Source: Scylla paramamosain
Taxonomy: Eukaryota; Arthropoda; Malacostraca; Decapoda; Portunidae
DNA: 64,000 bases
Direction of reading: 5' to 3'
Assembly: GCF_035594125.1 (NCBI RefSeq)
Contig: NC_087173.1
Span: forward strand, 4,547,986 to 4,611,985
Below are positions 13,350-26,699 of the stretch, piece by piece. Numbering within the stretch: position 1 is the stretch's first letter; each line of letters begins with the position of its first letter. The position numbers and the translations under genes are program-made. The notes under the pieces are model-generated. The model had not been told where the DNA came from. It searched no databases and saw only the letters and a program-made list of their open reading frames with translations.

Positions 13350-14433
13350 TGTGAATGTATAAGACAAAACATAATGATCTTCTGTGCCATGTATAAACGG
13401 CACAGTCTGTGTGACTGTATAAACTAAGACTATTTTTATTGATTTATAAGTGCAGTGTAGTGAGGCTGGTCAGCACTAGAAGATCAAGTGGGTGCGTGCG
13501 TGAGTGTACTGTGTGAGGGTGGAGTGGAGTGTGAGTGTGAAATAGCCATAAAAAGAACGAGATCTATTATTATGAAGGCAAAATACAGTCGCAGTACATG
13601 GCGCGAGTTCGATCTCCCTCAAAGAAGTACTGGATACACCGAACGAGAGTCAAGCAGCAAATGAAAAATATGCTAATTGTAGATGTCAGAATAAGCATGC
13701 GAGTACGGTTATTTTCATTTATATTACTGAATTATTAGTAACTCTATGCTAACAAAAAATGTAAGTATTTGATTCGGACTAAAAAAGCATTGGATATATC
13801 TATATGTTAGCAAAATAGGAAAGAGAAAGCATTTTCCTTAGAAGACTGCTTATAACAATTTGTACATTGAAAAAGAGAGAAGTATTATATTTAAACTTGT
13901 AAAGCACTTGATATACTTGTGAACAGCACAGCAGATGTAAAAATATTTATTGTACGTACCACAATAACCACGCACTTCTTTATTCCTTAGTTCACCGAAT
14001 ATGAGAAACTGCATTGACAAAAGGAAAGGTATTGCCACCACAACAACTTACGCACATAAATAAACGATACGAATCTGAAACCTCCTCAAGGAACGAAATC
14101 TAATGGCGAATTACAAATGCTAAGGAACAGGAATTAGGAACGCACTGAGATCACGAGATAAGAGAAGCGTGAGAGTTGCCAATGAGAGTCACGTTTGAGG
14201 CTCTGGGACTCGAGATGCTGACAGACCCGCAGCAAGAAAATTATAACACAACATGAGGAATTTATGAAGGCATTTGATAGACATTGACAAATGAAAATGT
14301 CAGATCTGGACAGAACATTTCATGTTAATAGCTAATATATGATAGAAAGAACTTTAGTGTATGAATGATGAAGACTAGGTATGATGAATGATGAACTAGG
14401 TAAGATAAAAGGATGAAAATATTTTTTTTCTGT

Positions 14434-14434
<1 letters not shown>

Positions 14435-14479
<45 letters not shown>
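14435..14479. repeat. (GA)n microsatellite
   Basis: About 22 units. Confidence 0.97.
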
Positions 14480-14482
<3 letters not shown>

Positions 14483-14769
14483 CTAAAAATGTTGTCTTGT
14501 GTTTGTTTTTTTGTGTTGGGAAAACATAGAAGTTAGTGATCAGGAGAAGGAGCAGCTTGAATTGATCTTTAGATAACAGTATCAGAATTCGTATAGTTTA
14601 TTTTGGTATTAAATGCCACGTAACTATATACTCGTATATTTTCTGTGGCTGAATCATGTTAGTAGTCATTAGTTAACCCCAGTGTTGAAGTCATCTGGTA
14701 TTATCATTAATCCAAGTTTTTCTTTTTTTTTCAGTTTGCTGTTATAAGAAATATACCTACTTACATTTC

Positions 14770-15089
<320 letters not shown>

Positions 15090-15854
15090 GCTTCTTCAAT
15101 AGGTGAGCGCAGCAGAAGAGTCTCCACTTCCCCCCTGTCATACACTTCCCTTTCGCACCTTCCAGAATTCTTAGTCCATAGGAATAAATTACTCTAATGT
15201 GTTCTCTATAATGACGGAATATTGGAAGCCTCGAGTTGTCTATTGTAACGACGCGGAGGACTTTACGAGTGCATGTTTTGGCAGTTTGGTAAATTTTCAC
15301 GTATTCGAGGAAGCAGTAATTGCCTAAGTTGCCAGAGTCTGACGCCCACTCCCAGTCCCCGCTGAGATTATTGCGTGGTCTGGTCTGGCACCTCCACCTA
15401 CGCCTTGCTTCACCACCACCCCCACCACTACTTTTATTTGCTTCCATCCATCAGCAATATAACTAAGCCCTTCCTTTGTGCCGTCCTGTTTCTTCTAGTT
15501 AGTGCAGTGCAATCAGATAACGTAGGAAGGTCATAATTATTTGTTGTTCAACCTTATCCTTTGTAATCGTTTATAAGATTTCGAGTCATACTTCAGGTTA
15601 ATTTCATCGTAACTTCTACTACTGCCGCCACTACGATCTTCAGTTATGCACCTGTGTTCTTGCGTTTAGGAATTGGTCTTGTGTTCATCACCACAACCTG
15701 TGCCTTTATTTTTATGCTCATCACTAAAGCCACGCCACTAAATCATATACAGTCTTATCGTCACTACCATTGTAACCAATTATTACCATTACTACTAACA
15801 ATATCGTCAGTACTACCACTAAGATCACCATTATCACCAATAGTACTTCCACCA

Positions 15855-15890
15855 TTATCGCCAATACTACCGCCACCCACCACCACCACA

Positions 15891-15924
<34 letters not shown>

Positions 15925-15965
15925 GTGTCACCACCACTCCTGCGGCTTCACCACCACCACCACCA
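15855..15965. repeat. (ACC)n and (ACT)n trinucleotide region
   Basis: CCACCACCA, then ten or more ACT units (about 15891-15923), then CCA units again. Confidence 0.9.
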
Positions 15966-16143
15966 CAGAGCCTCGGGGCGCTATCAAGTACAGAAAACAA
16001 TCTCTTACACGACGCGAGTTTAATAATATTACACCACAGAAAATTCACAAAAATAAATATCTTAGAAAAAAAAAGTTCTGGGTGATAAGATTACTTTGTC
16101 AGTCTCGATATTACACAAGTCTCTCGCGCTAAAGACAAGACAC

Positions 16144-16353
16144 TATTCTGAAACACGTCTTCCCTCACCTTCACTACATTCAAAAGGCTCTAGTTGAAAT
16201 TACACTAATTTTTAAGGGTGTTTTTTTTTGTGGTTCTAGTGGCAGATTAACAAGATTACATTATTAACAGGGGAAACACTCTTGGGAACCCGGCTTGTCA
16301 TCTCTGTGGCCTTTGAAAATAATCATGGTGAGAGAGCGAAGCGTTTCAGAATA
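16144..16353. mobile_element. MITE-like element, copy 1
   Basis: A 210-bp element starting TATTCTGAAACAC and ending GCGTTTCAGAATA, the imperfect reverse complement. The inverted similarity extends about 50 bp inward on each side. It has no coding capacity. A second copy lies at 35277-35489. This looks like a non-autonomous DNA transposon or foldback element; the family name is unknown to me. Confidence 0.65.
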
Positions 16354-18474
16354 TGGCCCTTTCTTGGTTCAGTGAAGTGAGAAAGGTAGGAAATTTTTGT
16401 CATTCTTTTCTGACACTGTGTGGAGGCGTAGCGTCACACAGATCACTGCTACCGGGCTTCACCACCCACGACTTTCCGGATGCAAGCGTTACAACTTCTG
16501 CAGGAGCATCACGCCCTTTGATACTAATGCTTCTTCTTCAGACATGTATACAGTTTTAAATCCCAAGCTCAGAATTTAGTGAATCTTACATTTTCTGATC
16601 TCATTCTTCATTAGCAGACACGTTTATTTTTTTCTGTGTCTAAGTAATTAAGGAACAAATTAATCCCGTAAGCGCGGCCTTAGCTGTGTTGAATAAGTAA
16701 TGAGCAAGAGAGTAGACGAGAATAATGTGTACCCTTGAATGGCGGCAGCGAGGGGGAGAGAGAGAGAGCATCTATTGATTGTCCATTTCACCGTGAAGGT
16801 CGGCGGGACAGCTAATAACACCCTAAGTGTCGCCCCGAGCAGGTGGCGAGCACTTGTTTCCCTAAGACCGATACAAAGCGTCCCCCAGCCAGGCCACGCC
16901 CTCGCCTCCCTGCCTCGCTTCGTACCCCACGCGGTTACTTGCACAGGAAGGAAGGCGAGTAGGGCGAGGAGTGTTCTTATTGTTATTCCTGCTTTTCGCT
17001 GTGGCTCGCGTCTCAGTATCAAGCTTTCTTCTCTCTCAGGTTCAGAGGAAATGTTTCAAGTTGTCTCCTCGCACTTTATTTTTTCTCGTGTTGTTGAACC
17101 GGTTGTGTGTGAGAACCAAGAGCCTTTGTCCAGGCCGAGGTGTGGCTCACGGACAAGAAGCAAGCTGGTCAAGGGAAAGGTCTTTTTTTTTTTTTTTTTC
17201 TTCTTCTTCCTATATGCCTCATAGAAAGTAATTTGTTACAGCTTAATTGTTTACATCTTATTTCTCGTCTGACTCTAATGAACATTTCGGGAAACTTAAG
17301 CGGCGCAGGAGAGTTAGCCAGAGACTCTCCAAGTTTCTGTTGTCTGTAGCAGCAAGTGCAGACTGTCTTGTTGGTTCGTGTGTGTAATATGAATCCCAGT
17401 TCTTGCAAGAATGACGCAGACACACACGCTACACATTCGTCTCTTCGTGGAGGCATATACTTTCTTCTCGCTTCCCTTGTGTGATAAAGCTGTCACCTTG
17501 TCGAGGCAGACGCCGGGCGAGACAACGGGCCTTCCTCAGCGCAGGATAGAGAAATGGCCGGACTGGAGACGGAGTAGAAGAGGACGACGAGAGAGGCTCC
17601 GATGGTCCCCTGGAGAGCGAGAGGGCGGATGGCAGGCAAGACAGACCTCACCCCTCACCCCTCACCCCTCATTCCTCCAATCCCCCCCTTCCTCTCTCGT
17701 TCCCCGCTTCCTCAGTGCGTCCCTACCACCTCTGGCCCTCCCACCCCGTCGTCCCTCTATCCCTCCTCGCTTCCCTCCCACCCGCATCAGACAATGGCGC
17801 TCCACACACTTTGGGGCCGCCCCAGCAGAGCTCCTTTCAGGCTAAACATTGAGTCTTCCCCGTATGGCTTCACCGGGCGGACGAGCGAGGGGAAAACGAC
17901 GATGTTTTTGAGGAGAGGGGAGGCGAGGCGAGCTGTAAGGCTGGTAGATGCGCCTCTTTTAATCATAGGGACAGTAGGAATTGATATTGGAAAGGTGTAG
18001 CGCTGGTGGAGGCGGCAGGAAGGGAGGCAGGAGAGGGAGATCTGATGCAAGAGGAGAGTGGGTGACTGAGTGGATGAGGGAAGAGTGGTCGGTGTGTTAA
18101 CAAGAGGGAGCTGGTTGGGGTAGCCGGTCGTCGCCGTGCTGTCCGGTGGTGTTGAATCTTAAAGTGACTTAGTTGCCGTTGAACTACCCAGAGAGAGAGA
18201 GAGAGAGAGAAGAAAGTCGCACTGACGTAAACTGAATGTAAAGACAAGGAAAGAACCCACGCACTGACGTAACCACACAAAAAAGTAAAAACTGCAAAAA
18301 GGGAAAACGAAAAAAAGACAAAGAACGAGAAACACCATCATTAGATCACTTTGTCTCCTACCCCCTCTCCGTTCACTCCCTTCCCCCCCACAAGGAAAAA
18401 TATATCACCAATGAAACAAATCCTACTGTTCCTCTACCCCCTTACAGCAAAATTACGAGAATAACCAACATTAT

Positions 18475-18480
<6 letters not shown>
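16354..18480. other. Gene-free stretch, partly GC-rich
   Basis: The part at 17480-18150 is GC- and CpG-richer than its surroundings and might be a promoter region, but no exon or core promoter element is clear. Confidence 0.3.

Positions 18481-18526
<46 letters not shown>
18481..18526. repeat. (GA)n microsatellite
   Basis: About 23 units. Confidence 0.97.
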
Positions 18527-18528
<2 letters not shown>

Positions 18529-18692
18529 AAGGGTAGTGATGGTGATTGGGGAGAAGACGGAGGGTTTATGCGTGAGAGAGAGGGAGGGAGAGGGAGAGGG
18601 AGAGCTGCCTGGGATCTTGGGTCTTGTCACAGCGAGTCGTCCCTTGGTTGCCTGCCAGTCTCGCCGGGTCGGTTACGGAAGGTTGGCCGGCC

Positions 18693-18742
18693 GGAGGAGG
18701 AGAAAGAGGAGGAGGAAGAAGAAGAAGAAGAAGAAGGAGTGG
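18693..18742. repeat. (GGA)n/(GAA)n purine tract
   Basis: GGA units passing into GAA units. Confidence 0.9.
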
Positions 18743-18797
18743 AGAAAGAAGGATTGCTCTCGTGCTCTGCGTCTTGCTTGTCTCTGAAGGCGCTGGT

Positions 18798-18800
<3 letters not shown>

Positions 18801-18872
<72 letters not shown>
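18801..18872. repeat. (TC)n microsatellite
   Basis: About 36 units. Inverse partner of the (GA)n at 18481. Confidence 0.97.
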
Positions 18873-18875
<3 letters not shown>

Positions 18876-19639
18876 CCATGGTTCACCTGTACTCGATGCA
18901 TTGCTTGCTCTTAATCACATATTTCAGGGTGAGTTTGATGTATCTGACAGACTGAACACCGTGTTTCGATTATACTCGCATCTTGAAGTACAGAATTTGT
19001 TGTAGTCACTCTACCTCGTCTTTCGTGATATTTTGTTTGTATCAATTTGACACGTTTGATCTTCTAAATATTATCAATTGATCTGGTGCATTTTCGTGAT
19101 TTTCCTTCCTTGCCCTCTCAGTTCTTATTGCTTTAATCGTGGTTTGCTTGCTTTAAACCCTAATTTATTACCTCCTCTTTCCTCTCTGGCTGGCTTACTG
19201 AGTGTTAGACGCGCCTGGCATCACTTCACTGTCTTGTTGTCGTCTTCCTGTGCTCTCTGCTTCACACATTGCACCTTTTTACCAGTGCTTCCTTTCTCTT
19301 CCTCACAACAGACTATTACCTCTTCCGCTCATCGTTTCAGTCTCGCTCGCGTCTCACCGGCCTCTGCTTCACACGAACGAAGTACTCACGCCCAAAGAAA
19401 GCCAAGTTTTGGTTATATTTAGAGGTCGTGGACGCGGCTCCACCCTCTCCTCCTGCCAGAGAGGAACATTACCTTGGCTCCGTCACCCGTCGCGGCGAGG
19501 AGACTCCAAAACTGACCTTCCGTCCACCCCTCTCTCCCCTCCCAGTCCCCGCCCCCCTGTTAGAGCCCCGGATACCTACGGAAAGCCTCTAACTGTTCAT
19601 GAATAAGGAAAATTATGGTATTCCTCCCTATACCTAATA

Positions 19640-20005
19640 TTATATACACGGTAAGGACTGTGATAACCTGCCAACAAGAGTATCAAGACCTAATTGGTAA
19701 TGAAGATGTAACTTGTGTGATTGATGCACGAGTAGAATCATTAGTCTCAATAACTAATATTAAAGACTAAATCAGGCAACAAACATAAGTATCAAGTGGT
19801 AAGTGGTAAGGAAGACGTAACTTGTGTGTGACAGATGCACGAGTCGAATTATTAGTAAAGGATCATGATTAATCTCCATAACTAATGTCAGATAGACAGC
19901 AGGGACTATAATAAGCAGCGAACAAGAGTATCAAGTGGTAAGGAAGATGTAACTCCTGTGACTTATGTGTGAGTTCAATTGTTAGTAAAGCACAGTGGTT
20001 ACTCT
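19640..20005. repeat. Degenerate tandem repeat, three units of about 110-140 bp
   Basis: The word AGTATCAAG starts at 19679, 19788 and 19927. Each is followed by a GGTAAKGAAGAYGTAACT block, then GTGA..GATGCACGAGT-like and ATTAGT words in the same order. Confidence 0.75.
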
Positions 20006-20157
20006 CCTGTCATGTGTCGCTTTTGTCCTCCCAGGTAGTCTCCTTTACCGCAGAGATAAGATGCTGGGCTGCATCTCGCATGGTACAGATACGAATGGGA
20101 ACCGATCCATGTGTGGCGGGTTCAGGAAAGCGTGGGTGTAGGGTGTCACAGTAGAAG

Positions 20158-20185
20158 TAGTGGTGGTGGTGGTGGTGGTGGTGGT
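20158..20185. repeat. (GGT)n microsatellite
   Basis: About nine units. Confidence 0.95.
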
Positions 20186-20328
20186 CAATGCCTGGTTTAA
20201 TGAAGTGGTTGAAGTTTGTGACTGAAATTTTATCGTGTATCAATATTTGTATGTACACGTTTAGGGGTGACAGGAAAGATTTGTTTTGTATTGTCAGATA
20301 ATTATATGCACTGAGGTGACCATTAAAA

Positions 20329-20437
<109 letters not shown>

Positions 20438-20689
20438 GTCTTTAGAATCTCTTGCAACTCTTCCTAAAATGCCCTGCAACGTTCGTGACTAGATTTAGTG
20501 GTTCCTGTCTCAGTCTTGGTGAAACATGATCATTTTCGGCCGCTAAGTAGGTGAAGGTGAGATTTCATAGATGCTATGTGAATAAAGAGAGATAATGAAT
20601 GTTAGTGCAGTTAATAGGGAACTTTGAAAGAAGATCACGCAAATTTATAGGTGGAATATATGTAGTGTAGAGGCAGTGCTATATTTAGA

Positions 20690-20735
20690 GTAACTGGCTT
20701 CTTGCAGTTTTCCTTATATTCTTATATTTTGAATA
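20690..20735. repeat. Dispersed repeat family D, copy 1
   Basis: CTGGCTTCTTGCAGTTTTCC then TTATATTCTTATA matches the block at 45445-45480. Confidence 0.4.
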
Positions 20736-21155
20736 AAGGTAACTTGAGGTGCTAATGACGGCAAGGTGTACAGGTGAGGCAGTAACCAGTGCGTGGCTAT
20801 GTAGCGAATGAATGGAAGAGGTTTGTTTTTTGTCGCCGCAAACTCTGGAGGACTTCAAGAATAGACTCAGTTAATGTATGCAGATGTGCGGGAGTAACGA
20901 GCTACCACGAGCGAGTACTTTTTGTTCTTGAAGTGTTATGGTCTGAGGGGAAGAAAGTTTCGCTGTCTCCCACGTTCCTTCGCTCCCATAGTTTTGTTTT
21001 CACCGGTGTGTTAATGACTGCCTGATTCCTCCACTTATGATGTGAGGTTCAAACATTCCCAGGGATGTGATGCTGACTGCTTTTCTTAGCCATCCTGATA
21101 CAAACACACACAAACCTGCTTGTGCGGCCTTGTGAAGAGACAACTAAGAAACCTG

Positions 21156-21310
21156 TATTTCGAAACACTTAGGACTCTCATAAGAACTATTTTCAAAGGC
21201 CACGCAGGTAACTAGTCAGGCTCTCATGTGCATTTGTTCATTGATGATGCAAAACCTTTGTCAAACTATCACTGGAATCATAAAGACACCCTTGAATACC
21301 CGAGTAACTT
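21156..21310. mobile_element. Diverged fragment of the MITE-like family
   Basis: TATTTCGAAACACTTAGG, then TATTTTCAAAGGCCACGC and GGCTCTCATGTGC, match the reverse complement of the right half of 16144-16353. Similarity to 23540-23640 continues further, through a block beginning GATGATGCA. Confidence 0.45.
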
Positions 21311-23543
21311 TCACTATAGAGATTTAATGGCGAGCAAAATAAGTCGCCGAAACACTTGAAAACGCGGTCCCAGCATCCCACTCCTCCGCTGCCCACGACC
21401 CTGACTGCCTCACCTTTGCCTCTCGTTACGTGCGTCTGCCGTGGCATTGACGGCTTGTCGAACACCCCGGGAGAAGCAAACAAAGGCAGCAGGCAAGCAC
21501 ACGTGCGCTGCCTTTTCATCGTTTAGAGATACGAGAGTAGGGCATCCTGGTGGGCGCCGCTGCAGCTATCAGAGATCAGGGCCGTGTTTAGGGATGCCAC
21601 AGGACGTCATCTCCGTGCATGACGACCGCAGCTCTCGCCTCGCCTCTAGGGGCTTGATTCTTTTTGTCATCTAATAGCGTCTAGTGACGTCATCTTTTGC
21701 CACCGTGGAACCTGCGTGGCTGCTGCGTTGATCAGACGGGAAATGGTTAGTGGTCCAGTGCAGGGAATTGAAGCTTGTAGGCAACTGAAGCTTGCTGCCT
21801 GCCTGCCTGCCCGCCCCTCCTCTCCCCTCCTCCCCTCCCCTTCCCCAGTGCTACACGACCTCCACATTAACACGAACGCGAGCAAGAAATGTCCTCGACA
21901 CTCATGGCTTCGCCTCACACAGACACAGATGATCGTAATGTTTCGTGAAGCCAGACGTCAGACAATCTTATAGCTCTTAAAAAAATTTATGGCAACTTTT
22001 GGAAAACGAAAGGAAAAAAATCTTGCTAGCACATCTTTTAACCCTTGTAAAGAGACATTCGCGGTGCAGCCTTTACACCAGCAAGGCGACGCGTGTCACC
22101 TAAGAAGTGCGAGGGCATGAAGTAGGGTGTCTCCCTCCCCAACACCCCCGCCCCACGGCACCGCCCTCTCCGGACCCACGCCGCGCGGGGGTAAGGAGCG
22201 TGGTGGTGGTGGTGGTGGCGGTGGCTTGAGGGAGCTTGGCTGGCTGGCTGGCCGTGCCGCGGGAACTAGGCTTCACTGCCTCGCCGCCGAGCCTCCGCTT
22301 TCTGTTAGCCTCGCATGTTCGCCTCGCCCCACTTTAGGCGGCACCCAGGCCCCTCTGAGTGATGTTCATGTGTGTACGTGGCTACCAGCACGCCACTGGC
22401 GTGTTGATCATCGATGACATCAGCAGCGGAAATACAAACACCTTAATCCTCTGAGTTGTGAAGCAAGCTGTACTAATTTCCCTCCGACTCTTCCCTCGTA
22501 TGGAACATAAGAATATCCTGCGGCGAAATGTTTTGTGGGACGTGTGAAGAAGAGTAGACTCGTGTAGCAGAGTAGAGGAGTGGCGGTGACTCTTCAGAAC
22601 CAGCGGGAGCACCACCACCACCTCGCGCGATGCCACAAGCCTCCAGCAGGGGACGCCGCACCCTCACACATCCCCATCGCTCTCCCTTCCACCGAGTCTC
22701 CCTAAGGAAGCTAATCTCCGCGAGCTGCACTGCGGACGGGAGAACACCTGGGTCTTGGTGAGGACGAAGGAACATTTCACAACGCTAGAAGAGAAAATAC
22801 TTAGTGGCAACTAGACATGGAATCTCTTAGCATAGCAGAGTTATTTCTGGTCCGTCGGTCTCTGTGCGTGAGGCTTTCCCATGCCAGCAGCCCACGACGC
22901 CAGCCTGAACCTCACCCACGTCAATATATACACTCACATCCTATTTCAACGCCACTGCAGCCTGGGCACATGGACTCCAATCACTAGCCAACACGAATGT
23001 CACAAATCAATAGGAACGCCATGAAATTGACTAGCTCCTCGGTATTCTTCGTAAGCATAACATGTGCCATTTATAATGCAGGAGCTTGGAGAGGAGACAT
23101 ATTCCCGAGGTGGTAGAAGGCAAGCGAGTCCCCACCGATCCGTCCCAGGTCGAGAGAAGTGGAGCGCGACCCTTGGAGGTGGCCGGCGTGGCGTGGTGGG
23201 GAACAAGGGACCAAGGGAAGGCGTCTGTGTGCTTGACTTGACTCCCTCACAGCGCCTTGTTGTGCCCCGAGTATCTATCTACCTGGCAGCGGCGGGCTAC
23301 GGGATATATATACACCCTCGAAGTTACTGTGCTTGGTATTATCACACAGTCGAGGCTTAATTTGTATAACTCTGTAGCGCTGTACCTGTGTCACCTTCGT
23401 TTCCACTAACATGACATGAACTTGAAGTTAATGTTCCTGGTATGATCAGAGATGAGGTGTTTATTCAAGTGTAATCTTCACCACTGTCCAATGGTAGCTT
23501 CATCTCCACCACTTCGCTCCAAAATCCTTTGTTCTCTCATTAT

Positions 23544-23640
23544 GACAGTTTTAAGAAGTCACATAGGCGATAAGTCGGGTTCCCATGGCTTTTTTTCACA
23601 TTCACGATGCAGAATCCTTGCCTGAAATCACCCTCATAAC
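23544..23640. mobile_element. Diverged fragment of the MITE-like family
   Basis: GACAGTTTTAAGAAGTCACA and AGTCGGGTTCCCATGGC match the inner part of the family in the orientation of 21156-21310. Both share a downstream block with GATGCARAAYCYTTG. Confidence 0.4.
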
Positions 23641-24015
23641 CCTTATTACTCCCACAACAACGTGTGAAATGTCGAGATAAGATACCAAATACGTACCTGA
23701 CATATATACATACACAGCCTTAAACAGCTTCTTGTATTATTAAAAACGACACGGTTCATTCGGTATCATTCTTCACCACTGTGCTGCTACGTGCGTCTCA
23801 CCAGCATGGCTCCAAAACACGAGACGCGGGAGGATTTATTGCCGTTTTTTGTCAGCCTTTTGTTGCACGGAATTCTGGCGTTCCTCGTAAGACTGAACCT
23901 TAACATAAATCACGACGCCAGTACGTGAAGAAATGGACTTACGCTGGTGATAATTGGAGCAAACAGTGACCCAGCTCCGCCTTGTTAACACTGAAGGCCC
24001 ATGATTAGTTTTGTG

Positions 24016-24018
<3 letters not shown>

Positions 24019-24053
<35 letters not shown>
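24019..24053. repeat. (GA)n microsatellite
   Basis: About 17 units. Confidence 0.97.
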
Positions 24054-24059
<6 letters not shown>

Positions 24060-24126
24060 AAGTATTTCTGAACACTGACAGCTCCCGCACTCAATAATCT
24101 AATAGTAATAAAAACAAATCCTATAC

Positions 24127-24128
<2 letters not shown>

Positions 24129-24178
<50 letters not shown>
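24129..24178. repeat. (AC)n microsatellite
   Basis: About 25 units. Confidence 0.97.
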
Positions 24179-24181
<3 letters not shown>

Positions 24182-24254
24182 GCAAATAAAATCATCCCAC
24201 CCTCACCACGGTTTTTGAAATCGTCTAATAATTATCACACACATGAATGAAGTC

Positions 24255-24285
<31 letters not shown>

Positions 24286-24471
24286 ATCTCTTCTCTTCTT
24301 TCCCGCCTTTATCTTCCTTGTCCAGTCGAGGCGAGCAGGACAAGAGGTATGACCCGCGAACGCGATTTCTTCCTCCTGGCGAATTTTCCACGCCAAGTCG
24401 TAAATTCGAGTCGTGTCCTGCAGTTAAAACTAGAAGATGGATGCTCGCTCCTCCTCTCGCACTGAAGGTGG

Positions 24472-24544
24472 TGTGTTTGTCCACCCGTCTTGTCCTCTGC
24501 TTTGTTACTCATTGGGTGGGTATCTTGCTTTACTTTGCTTTCCC

Positions 24545-24584
<40 letters not shown>

Positions 24585-24692
24585 GTTTGTCCATCTGTCT
24601 TGTTGTCCTGTTGATTGTTATTCATTTGGTATCTTGCTCTACTTTCCTTTCCCTTGTTGTTGTTGTTGTTGTTGTTGTTGATGATGATGATG
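24472..24692. repeat. Tandem duplication (two 110-bp units), each ending in (TTG)n
   Basis: TGTGTTTGTCCAYCYGTCTTG recurs at 24472 and 24582, and TTTCCCTTGTTGTTG at about 24539 and 24648. The unit and its (TTG)n tail were duplicated together. The second copy ends in (ATG)n. Confidence 0.75.
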
Positions 24693-24913
24693 TTAGGGCC
24701 GCAATGATCCACCGATCCTTACAAGCCCTGGTGAACCTCTCCCTTCCACTCTTTCTTGTGGTGTCAAAATTATTAACTAGCGCCTTCTTACTCCTGCTGA
24801 TTTGTTTTTCTTTATTTTATCTCTGGTATGTAATTCTCCACAAAGATCTTTTCCTTCATACTATGTTTATTGTAGTGGTTTTCCTTTTCTGTTATGTATT
24901 ACAAAGTTTTTTG

Positions 24914-25033
<120 letters not shown>

Positions 25034-25439
25034 CCTCTCCTGTCTATTTGCAAAGAATATTTACTAAACTATTTTTATTTATTTCAACTTTTTGCGCACG
25101 TGCCAAAACCGTCAATACATTATAAAGGCAAAAAGGATTATGAGCTTATTTCGAAGAGATAACAAATAGTTACATATTAGCAGCTGTAATGTGAGCCATG
25201 AATCTTCAAGTAATGGGTAGCTCTCATATCACTGCAGACGATTATACGGTGATGATTAGGGTGATTAAAGCCACAATCAACGCTGGTAAGTGGGTGAAGC
25301 TGCATTAGTGTGTCCTTGTAACAGATAGTACACCAGTCTTTGAGTTTTAGGTCATCTTTGTCTGAATCTCTTGCACTCCTCTTCTTCATCCATCTTATCG
25401 AGGTGACAGAATACATCACGTTCCCCATTCTCTTTGGCA

Positions 25440-25760
25440 TCACGTCTGGTTTGTTGGGTCTTATGGAGGAGGTGTGGGAGGTGCTAGTGCTGAGGTGTAG
25501 TGATGATGGTGATGACAGTGGTGCTGAGTGGAACGGATGGTGATGGTAATGGTGATAGTTGATGTTATGATGACTATGGGCTTCGTATGGTGTGGTGATG
25601 GTAATGGTAAGAGGAATTCTGGCTAAGGGCAACAAAAGACCGTGAAGAAAAGGCCCACTGAAGATACCAGTTGGAGTAATATTTATAAATAATGGAGATG
25701 GTGGTGATTGTAGCTGGGAGGAGGAGACGATGGTAGCGTTGGGTGGATGGCGGTCTGGGT
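25440..25760. repeat. GGT/GAT-rich degenerate region
   Basis: Words such as GGTGATGGT and GGTAATGGT recur without a strict period. Family B copy 1 is embedded in it. Confidence 0.5.
25616..25675. repeat. Dispersed repeat family B, copy 1
   Basis: GGCTAAGGGCAACAAAAGAC and GGCCCACTGAAGATACCAG match a block at 34951-35020. The shared words resemble a repeat I associate with decapod genomes, from memory only. Confidence 0.5.
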
Positions 25761-25809
25761 TGTACTTTAAGAGCAATTTAATATACTTTGGTGCACTTGG
25801 GCTTCACGT

Positions 25810-25841
25810 AAAAAAATAAATAAATAAATAAATAAATAAAT
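25810..25841. repeat. (AAAT)n microsatellite
   Basis: About eight units. Confidence 0.95.
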
Positions 25842-26175
25842 GATAATAATGATAGGTAATGTTTGATTGTTAGACTTCAAGCTCATTTCTACACATCAGC
25901 CACAATAAAAAAAACAAAATAAAGATGTGAAATGCGACGGTCTGTTGGTTCGGAGGGAGTTGAGGTGAGAGCTGGATGAGTGATCATCCAAGGTGCAGCC
26001 ACGCTCAGGTGTCTGGGACGGGACAGGTGGCTGGTCGAGTCAGGTGATTGAGGTGAGGTAATTACTTGGATGTACATTATAGCTCGGCGTTGCCACGTGT
26101 CAAAATCACAGGTTGGTCAGGTGAGGTGTTGTAATTGAGCCCCAGCCAGGTGGAAGGTTAGAGACTGGTGGTAAT

Positions 26176-26222
26176 GGTGGTGGTGGTGGTGGTGGTGGTG
26201 GTGGTGGTGGTGGTGGTGGTGG
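26176..26222. repeat. (GGT)n microsatellite
   Basis: About 15 units. Confidence 0.97.
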
Positions 26223-26699
26223 CAGCGGCGGAAGGAAAAAGATTAATGGTATTATAGTGAGGGAGGCGTTAGTAGCAGGACAAGCAACATATGACACACT
26301 TTGCAAAACAGACAAGAGTAAGCATAGACCTCATCAGCCACTGACATACATTACAGCTATACGCAAATCTCATATCGCTTAAAGAAAATTGTATGTAAGC
26401 AAATAGTTTAACCTCATAGACATTGCGTTTAAAGAGACAAATACGCACCTCGCGACAGAGGACAGGCGTGAGGGAGACAATGTATGTAGGTTGAAGCCAC
26501 GTCAGGCGAAACACACACACACACGTGATGTAACACTAAGATAACGTCAGCTGGTAGGTAGCTCAACAATGCCTGGCGCCCTCGTGACAACAGGTTCTTG
26601 TCCCCACCACGCCGCCACCTGCACAAGAGCGAAGGGACTGGGTGGCGCTGAACTCAGGCTGCATCCCTTTAACCCTGGCTGTATCTGGAGCTCATGGTA

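Larger units (their letters stand above)
20736..24018. other. Gene-free stretch
   Basis: Apart from MITE-family fragments near 21.2 and 23.6 kb and a short (GGT)n at 22200, I see no gene. Part of 21300-22800 is GC-rich. Confidence 0.4.

Noticed and set aside
15654..16085. 143-codon open frame with Thr and Pro runs
   Set aside because: Explained by (ACT)n and (CCA)n; no recognisable protein.
17411..18000. GC-rich open frames, possible exons
   Set aside because: Two overlapping frames, Pro/Arg-rich, without a domain or clear acceptor-donor pair. GC content alone keeps them open.
23299..23310. TATATATA as a TATA box
   Set aside because: No gene-like frame or initiator downstream, and AT repeats are common in the window.
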